DNA of 10,226 bases from contig JAUYOQ010000137.1 of assembly GCA_030697975.1 (NCBI GenBank), positions 1-10,226 of the forward strand, written 5' to 3'. Below, piece by piece: positions 6,095 to 10,226 of the stretch (the stretch's first letter is position 1; each line of letters starts with the position of its first letter). The notes under the pieces were generated by a model. That model saw nothing but the letters and a program-made list of their open reading frames with translations, had not been told where the DNA came from and searched no databases. The position numbers and the translations under genes were made by a program. The DNA comes from Nitrosopumilaceae archaeon (GTDB taxonomy: Archaea; Thermoproteota; Nitrososphaeria; Nitrososphaerales; Nitrosopumilaceae).

Positions 6095-6871
6095 ATGGCC
6101 AAAATAGCAGTATTTGATTCTGGTTTTGGCTCGCTTTCAATTATAAATGAACTAAAAAAAATGACAAAATTAGAGATAATCTATTTTGCAGATCAAAAAA
6201 GCTTTCCATACGGAAAAAAAACAGCTGCAACTTTAAGAAAAATAATTCAAAAAACCATCTTTACTTTAAGAAATGAATTTAATCCAGATCTAATTGTTGT
6301 GGGTTCTAACACACCATCACTATTACTTCAAAATTATTTAAAAAACCAATCAAAAATTATAACAGTACTGCCACCATTATGTGATGCTGCAAAAATTACA
6401 AAGTCCTTAACGATAGCTATACTAGCAACAAAATCCGTCGTAGAAAGTAATACTCTAAAAAATTATATAAAAAAAAATACTACAAAAAATATTACAGTAG
6501 TACCAGTAAACATATCACCACTTGTGGATCTTGTAGAATCTGGAAAATTTATCTCAAATAAACAATTTTGCTTAAAAAAAATTCATTCTCTTCTATCGCA
6601 AATTTTTAACTATAACAACGTAGATGTAGCAACATTATCAAGTACTCACCTTCCTTTTCTTTTACCGCTGTTTAACAAACTGTTTCCTCAAATCACTTTC
6701 TTAGATCCTGCTACTCAAGTTGCAAAAACTGTCACAAAAATTTTAAGACAAAATAAATTAAAACAAAATAAAATTAAAATATTTACTTCTGGTAATGCAA
6801 ACCAATTTCGCAACAAACTACGTGAAATAGGAATTAAAAATAAAGTAGATCACTTAAGACTAGCACATTAA
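6095..6871 (+). CDS. Glutamate-racemase-fold protein lacking both catalytic cysteines
   Basis: A 258-residue protein with the layout of MurI glutamate racemase: IAVFDSGFGSLSII (4-17), IIYFADQKSFPYGKK (28-42), DLIVVGSNTPS (65-75), PLVDLVESGK (142-151) and LSSTHLPFLLP (181-191). In MurI the third and fifth motifs are CNTAS and GCTHYPLL, where the two Cys are the proton donors and acceptors. Here both are Ser (Ser71, codon 6305-6307; Ser183, codon 6641-6643), while the DSG, PYG, NT and TH residues remain. Ordinary two-base racemisation is therefore unlikely. Archaea of this kind have no peptidoglycan, so a MurI role is not expected either. The gene is very A/T-rich and Lys/Asn-rich compared with cdvB, from which it diverges, and it converges on glyS with 15 bases between stops. 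The family is confident; the function is unknown. A lyase, a hydrolase or a non-catalytic ligand binder are all possible. Confidence 0.8.
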   Translation: MAKIAVFDSGFGSLSIINELKKMTKLEIIYFADQKSFPYGKKTAATLRKIIQKTIFTLRNEFNPDLIVVGSNTPSLLLQNYLKNQSKIITVLPPLCDAAKITKSLTIAILATKSVVESNTLKNYIKKNTTKNITVVPVNISPLVDLVESGKFISNKQFCLKKIHSLLSQIFNYNNVDVATLSSTHLPFLLPLFNKLFPQITFLDPATQVAKTVTKILRQNKLKQNKIKIFTSGNANQFRNKLREIGIKNKVDHLRLAH

Positions 6872-6887
6872 AAATCTATTAAGTGAT
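6849..6887. terminator. Inverted repeat spanning the convergent stops of the MurI-like gene and glyS
   Basis: ATCACTTAA (6849-6857) and TTAAGTGAT (6879-6887) form a perfect 9-bp inverted repeat with a 21-base loop. It covers the last codons of the MurI-like gene and touches the glyS stop codon. On the minus strand the loop contains five T (6874-6870). It may act as a two-way terminator or mRNA 3'-end structure. The stem is A/T-rich, so stability is modest. Confidence 0.35.
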
Positions 6888-8344
6888 TAAGGATATGCAA
6901 TTTCTTTTGAAAGAACAGAATCAAGTTCTGAAATTTTAATTCTATTCTGACTCATCTGATCTCTCATCCTTATAGTTACAGTTTCATCTTGTAATGTCTG
7001 ATGATCAACTGTTATGGCAAATGGAGTTCCTATCTCATCTAATCTTCTATACCTTCTGCCAATTGCACCAGAATGATCCAAAAACGCATCATATTTTGTT
7101 TTTATTTTCATGTATATTTCATCAGTTTTCTCTTCTAAACCGTCTTTTTTCACAAGTGATAATATTCCAACATGAATTGGGGCCAAATACGGTTTTAATG
7201 ATAATACGATTCGGTCATTCTCTTTATCCTCCCTTAAATTATGCTCTAAAATTGAATACAAACTACGGTCTATTCCCATAGATATCTCAAATACATGAGG
7301 CAAAACCTTCTCATTATCATCTAAAACTTCGAATTTTTCCTTGCTTTTATTTGAGTGACCGCCCAAATCATAGCCTGATCTGTAGTTACATGCTACTAGT
7401 TCCAACCAACCAGTAGTTGTTTCAACCTCAAAATCAAAAGCAATTTCAGCATAGAAGGCCTTTTCCTTATCGCTTAACTTTCTAAATCTACTTTTTTTCA
7501 TATCAATGCCGGTTTTCTCATAAAATTCAGAAAGTAGACCCAAATAGTAAGCAACAAACTTGTTTGGGATTACTCCAGATTCTACGGCCTCCGTACATGT
7601 CAATGTCTTTTGTGAGTCGTTTACTTGAATTCTAATTACGGTATCTTTGACTTCAGAAAATTTTTCTAATTCATTTAATTTTTTTGGATTACAAAAAACT
7701 TCAATCTCAGCTTGATAAAATTCTCTTAGTCGTAGTAAACTTTGCCTAGGAGAAATTTCATTTCTAAAACTCTTACCAATCTGTGCTATTCCAAGCGGCA
7801 ATTTTCCCCTCATTGTTTTAAACAATCGTGGAAAATCAACAAAAATGGATTGACATGTTTCTGGTCTTAGATAAGCTGGTTCTTCTTCTGGCCCAATTCC
7901 AACTTTAAACATCATGTTAAATTTATGAGCTTTATCAAATTCGCCACTACACTTTGTACATCTAATTTTCTTTTCAATAATTATTTTATCAAATTCTTCT
8001 ATGGGGGCACTCTCTGGAACTTCAATGCTTGCAAGTTCAACTATTAACTTGTCTGCTCTAAATGTAGATTTGCAATTCTTACATTTTATTATAGGATCTG
8101 CAAAACTAGCCAGATGTCCAGATGCTTCAAAAACTGATTTACACATAATTTGTGATCCATCAATTTCTAGCATTCGATCGCGTCTTACAAGCTCTCGTCT
8201 CCAAAGTTCAAGAAACTTATTCTTTAAACTTACACCAACAGGTCCATATTCCCAGAAACCTGCTTGTGCATCTGGGTAAATTTCACAACTTGGAAAATAA
8301 AATCCTCGTTCAAGTGCTAATTTCATCACATTATCATAATTCAT
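6887..8344 (-). CDS. glyS: Glycyl-tRNA synthetase (alpha2, class II)
   Basis: A 485-residue class II synthetase that charges tRNA-Gly with glycine. Visible features are the N-terminal motif 1 region with FWEYGPVGVSLKN (30-42), a zinc-type CxxC pair (C88/C91 and C129/C132) in an insertion, YLRPETCQSIF (158-168), motif 2 with GKSFRNEISPRQ (190-201) and REFYQAEIEVF (207-217), TGWLELVACNYRSGYDL (311-327) and motif 3 with FEISMGIDRSLYS (352-364). A C-terminal anticodon-binding domain (about 385-485) holds FAITVDHQTLQDETVTIR (442-459). This is the archaeal/eukaryotic-type alpha2 enzyme rather than the bacterial alpha2-beta2 form. Oddity: the usual PETAQGIF is PETCQSIF here. ATG 8344 gives the expected short N-terminus and lies about 26 bases from an A/T box. 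The gene follows endonuclease IV by 35 bases on the same strand. Confidence 0.95.
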   Translation of the reverse strand: MNYDNVMKLALERGFYFPSCEIYPDAQAGFWEYGPVGVSLKNKFLELWRRELVRRDRMLEIDGSQIMCKSVFEASGHLASFADPIIKCKNCKSTFRADKLIVELASIEVPESAPIEEFDKIIIEKKIRCTKCSGEFDKAHKFNMMFKVGIGPEEEPAYLRPETCQSIFVDFPRLFKTMRGKLPLGIAQIGKSFRNEISPRQSLLRLREFYQAEIEVFCNPKKLNELEKFSEVKDTVIRIQVNDSQKTLTCTEAVESGVIPNKFVAYYLGLLSEFYEKTGIDMKKSRFRKLSDKEKAFYAEIAFDFEVETTTGWLELVACNYRSGYDLGGHSNKSKEKFEVLDDNEKVLPHVFEISMGIDRSLYSILEHNLREDKENDRIVLSLKPYLAPIHVGILSLVKKDGLEEKTDEIYMKIKTKYDAFLDHSGAIGRRYRRLDEIGTPFAITVDHQTLQDETVTIRMRDQMSQNRIKISELDSVLSKEIAYP

Positions 8345-8365
8345 GCTATTTCAGTTTGTTTAATA

Positions 8366-8375
8366 GAATAAATTC
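8366..8375 (-). promoter_or_regulatory. Candidate TATA box for glyS
   Basis: On the minus strand this reads GAATTTATTC, centred about 26 bases before the glyS ATG at 8344, in the 35-base gap after the endonuclease IV stop. The spacing fits a leaderless glyS transcript separate from nfo, although read-through from nfo is also possible. Confidence 0.35.
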
Positions 8376-8379
8376 CTAA

Positions 8380-9219
8380 TTATGCCAACTCTCTTGCTTT
8401 TTTTAGATTACCAAAATCATCTCGTTTATCATCTATTGGTGTTTCTAGAACTATAGGTATCTTCTTTTCATTCATAATCTTAATCACCTTACTGAGACCT
8501 TTCTCACCTATCTTACCTAGTCCAATATGCTCATGTCTATCAACGTTACAACCCAATTCGCCTTTTGAATCATTTAGGTGTAATATCTTCAGACGCTCAA
8601 ACCCTATTACATCATCAAATTTGTCTAGGGTTTTAATCACATCTCCCTCTTCTCTAAGATCATAACCTGCTGCAAATGCATGACAGGTATCTAGACATAT
8701 TCCAAATCTCTTTGCTGGTTTTAATTGAAAGAAGATTGATGCCAACTGTTCAAAGTCAGAACCAACAGAATTTTTCTGACCCGCTGTATTTTCAAGTAAA
8801 ACAATCACATCTTTTTCAGAATCAACAACTGTGGTAAATGCATCAACAAGTCTTTTTACCGCATTATCTTCTCCTGTGCCCATATGGCTTCCTAAATGAG
8901 CTACAAGATATGGAATACCAAGAATTCTACATCGCTTTACTTCTTTTATCATAGTGTCTACAGATTTTTTATGTGTACTCTTATCAGGAGAAGATAGATT
9001 AGGTAAATATGGCATATGTGCCACTGTAGCGAATCTATCAATTTTACTCACCTGAAGTTTTTCTTTGAAACTCTTAACTTCAATATCATTCAAATCTTTT
9101 GCATGCCAACTTCTAGGACTACGTGTAAAAATTTGAAATGCAGTACATTCTCTTTCTAACGCATTATCAACAGCCTTGTCAATAGAACCAGAGATTGAAA
9201 CATGAGCACCAATTTGCAT
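8380..9219 (-). CDS. nfo: Endonuclease IV (AP endonuclease)
   Basis: A 279-residue class II AP endonuclease of the Nfo/Apn1 family, the same size as the E. coli enzyme. It cuts the backbone 5' of abasic sites in base excision repair. All nine ligands of the trinuclear zinc site can be placed by comparison with E. coli Nfo (offset by one or two residues): H68, H108, E143, D177, H180, H214, D227, H229 and E259. They lie in VAHMPYLPN (66-74), LVAHLGSH (105-112), LLENTAGQ (141-148), CLDTCHAFAAGYD (175-187), LHLNDSKGELG (213-223), DRHEHIGLG (227-235) and VLETP (257-261). The enzyme should therefore be active. ATG 9219 begins MQIGAHVSISG, the normal family start. The gene is divergent from priL across 103 bases and lies upstream of glyS. 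The glycosylase at 4622-5290 would supply its substrate. Confidence 0.96.
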   Translation of the reverse strand: MQIGAHVSISGSIDKAVDNALERECTAFQIFTRSPRSWHAKDLNDIEVKSFKEKLQVSKIDRFATVAHMPYLPNLSSPDKSTHKKSVDTMIKEVKRCRILGIPYLVAHLGSHMGTGEDNAVKRLVDAFTTVVDSEKDVIVLLENTAGQKNSVGSDFEQLASIFFQLKPAKRFGICLDTCHAFAAGYDLREEGDVIKTLDKFDDVIGFERLKILHLNDSKGELGCNVDRHEHIGLGKIGEKGLSKVIKIMNEKKIPIVLETPIDDKRDDFGNLKKARELA

Positions 9220-9240
9220 AAAAATCGACTAAATTTGTAT

Positions 9241-9248
9241 AATTTAAA
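9241..9248 (-). promoter_or_regulatory. Candidate TATA box for nfo
   Basis: On the minus strand this reads TTTAAATT, centred about 25 bases before the nfo ATG (9219). This matches archaeal TATA spacing for a leaderless mRNA. It sits in the 103-base divergent nfo-priL spacer. Confidence 0.4.
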
Positions 9249-9291
9249 TGAGATTATTATGGATAAAAACAAAGATTTTTGCTAATCCAAA

Positions 9292-9299
9292 TTTTTAAG
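9292..9299 (+). promoter_or_regulatory. Candidate TATA box for priL
   Basis: TTTTTAAG is centred about 27 bases before the priL ATG at 9323 and would give a leaderless transcript. It is separate from the nfo box, so the divergent spacer seems to hold two back-to-back promoters. The evidence is motif and spacing only. Confidence 0.4.
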
Positions 9300-9322
9300 G
9301 TAGGGTACAAACAAAAAAGAAC

Positions 9323-10226
9323 ATGATTAATCTTGGGCAAGATGAAATAGCAAAATATCCATTTTTAGCAGATGCTGGTCAATATCTTAAAGACAAGGGC
9401 TTTACCTTAGAACAATTTGACACAGATCCAGATCTACAGCTAATAATTGAAAAAGCATATCATAGAATTGAGATTGCGGCAGATGGGAAAATCTACAAAT
9501 CAGATCTAATAGATGACAAGGCAGGCAAGGACGCTACACTACCACGAGAAGTATTTTCATTTCTTATTGCTGTAGTATTGCTAAAACTATGTGGAATGTA
9601 TTCGCTGATACAACGATTCTCTCTTGCTGAGGCAAGACGAGCAGAAAAATATCTAGAAAAAGATTTAGCAAATTTATCAGATAAAACAAAAGAGGAGTTA
9701 GCAGTTCGCATAATCAAAGAACTATTTTCTTTAAATGTATACAAACAGAATGATTATTTTACAATTTCAGTATCGGATTATCTAAAACATTCCATTAATT
9801 TCCATGAAAGGGAATGGAAACTTGTCAATAGACGTGTTGAAAAAGGCATGGTGCATTTAACATCTCATGAAACTGTGAGGCTTATTAGAAAAGAACTTAG
9901 CAACTACATTACTTCAAAAATACATTCCATACACACTCCTCCAATGTCAAGTGGATTTAAAAAACCAGTAGAGAAATTAATTATGTTAGCAAAAAAATTT
10001 TCTGTTCAAACAATTTCATCAAACGAATATCCACCATGTATAAAACATGCTATCGAAGTGCTTGAAAAAGGAGAAAATCTGTCTCATTCAGGAAGATTTT
10101 TACTAGGTACCTATCTATTGGGACAAGGACAAACAGTAGAACAGATAGCACCTTTATTCAAAAATGCACCTGATTACAATGAAAAAGTTACACTGTACCA
10201 ATTGAATCATCTTGCAGGAAGTATTG
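9323..10226 (+). CDS. priL: DNA primase large subunit PriL (3' end outside window)
   Basis: The first 301 residues of the archaeal/eukaryotic-type primase large subunit, which pairs with catalytic PriS and is needed for primer initiation and length control. The reading frame is open from ATG 9323 to the right edge with no stop, so the gene is partial. The N-terminal part begins MINLGQDEIAKYPFL and is mostly helical. The start of the C-terminal iron-sulfur domain is clear: YPPC (236-239, first cluster Cys), HSGRFLLGTYLLGQG (255-269), then FKNAPDYNE (279-287) and TLYQLNHLAGS (290-300). The remaining cluster cysteines should lie just beyond the window. A candidate TATA box sits about 27 bases upstream, and nfo is divergent on the left. 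Confidence 0.92.
   Translation, partial: MINLGQDEIAKYPFLADAGQYLKDKGFTLEQFDTDPDLQLIIEKAYHRIEIAADGKIYKSDLIDDKAGKDATLPREVFSFLIAVVLLKLCGMYSLIQRFSLAEARRAEKYLEKDLANLSDKTKEELAVRIIKELFSLNVYKQNDYFTISVSDYLKHSINFHEREWKLVNRRVEKGMVHLTSHETVRLIRKELSNYITSKIHSIHTPPMSSGFKKPVEKLIMLAKKFSVQTISSNEYPPCIKHAIEVLEKGENLSHSGRFLLGTYLLGQGQTVEQIAPLFKNAPDYNEKVTLYQLNHLAGSI

Noticed and set aside
9493..9744. Minus-strand open frame of 83 residues
   Set aside because: It lies entirely inside priL on the opposite strand and has no recognisable motif. The plus-strand frame is open to the window edge with clear PriL signatures.
1..10226. Mobile elements, CRISPR arrays, tRNA/rRNA genes or a defence cluster
   Set aside because: No transposase, integrase, direct-repeat array, attachment-like repeat or cloverleaf sequence was recognised. 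Nearly all sequence is taken up by conserved housekeeping genes.

Overview
The window looks like chromosomal core sequence from a low-GC archaeon, most likely an ammonia-oxidising Nitrososphaerota (Thaumarchaeota) of the Nitrosopumilus type. The evidence is the combination of an ESCRT-III/CdvB division protein, an archaeal primase large subunit, an archaeal NFACT protein, a family-5 (UDGb) uracil glycosylase, an alpha2-type glycyl-tRNA synthetase and anaerobic-type cobalamin methyltransferases. Genes are tightly packed (no intergenic gap above about 103 bases), and A/T boxes lie about 25 bases upstream of many start codons, as expected for leaderless archaeal transcripts. The organism call is inferred from gene content. 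No mobile element, CRISPR array, tRNA or rRNA was seen.

Layout from left to right. 1-1923 (-): RqcH/NFACT ribosome quality control factor. 2027-2452 (+): small three-helix membrane protein resembling EMC6. 2485-4593 (+): cbiT, cbiL and cbiF, three SAM-dependent corrin methyltransferases, the last two overlapping by 8 bases. 4622-5290 (+): UDGb uracil-DNA glycosylase. 5350-5994 (-): CdvB-family ESCRT-III paralogue. 6095-6871 (+): glutamate-racemase-fold protein in which both catalytic cysteines are serine. 6887-8344 (-): glycyl-tRNA synthetase. 8380-9219 (-): endonuclease IV. 9323 to the right edge (+): DNA primase large subunit PriL, cut by the window end.

How the genes fit together. The Cbi trio covers C20, C11 and C15 methylation plus decarboxylation of the corrin ring; the other cobalamin steps must be encoded elsewhere. 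The glycosylase and endonuclease IV would act one after the other in base excision repair (uracil removal, then AP-site incision), and endonuclease IV is divergent from priL. RqcH and GlyRS belong to translation and its quality control. CdvB acts in membrane constriction.

I see no dedicated novel system such as a defence island. The items most worth following up are the cysteine-less MurI homologue divergent from cdvB, the EMC6-like protein, and the Asp-to-Glu changes at the RqcH positions expected to be catalytic.
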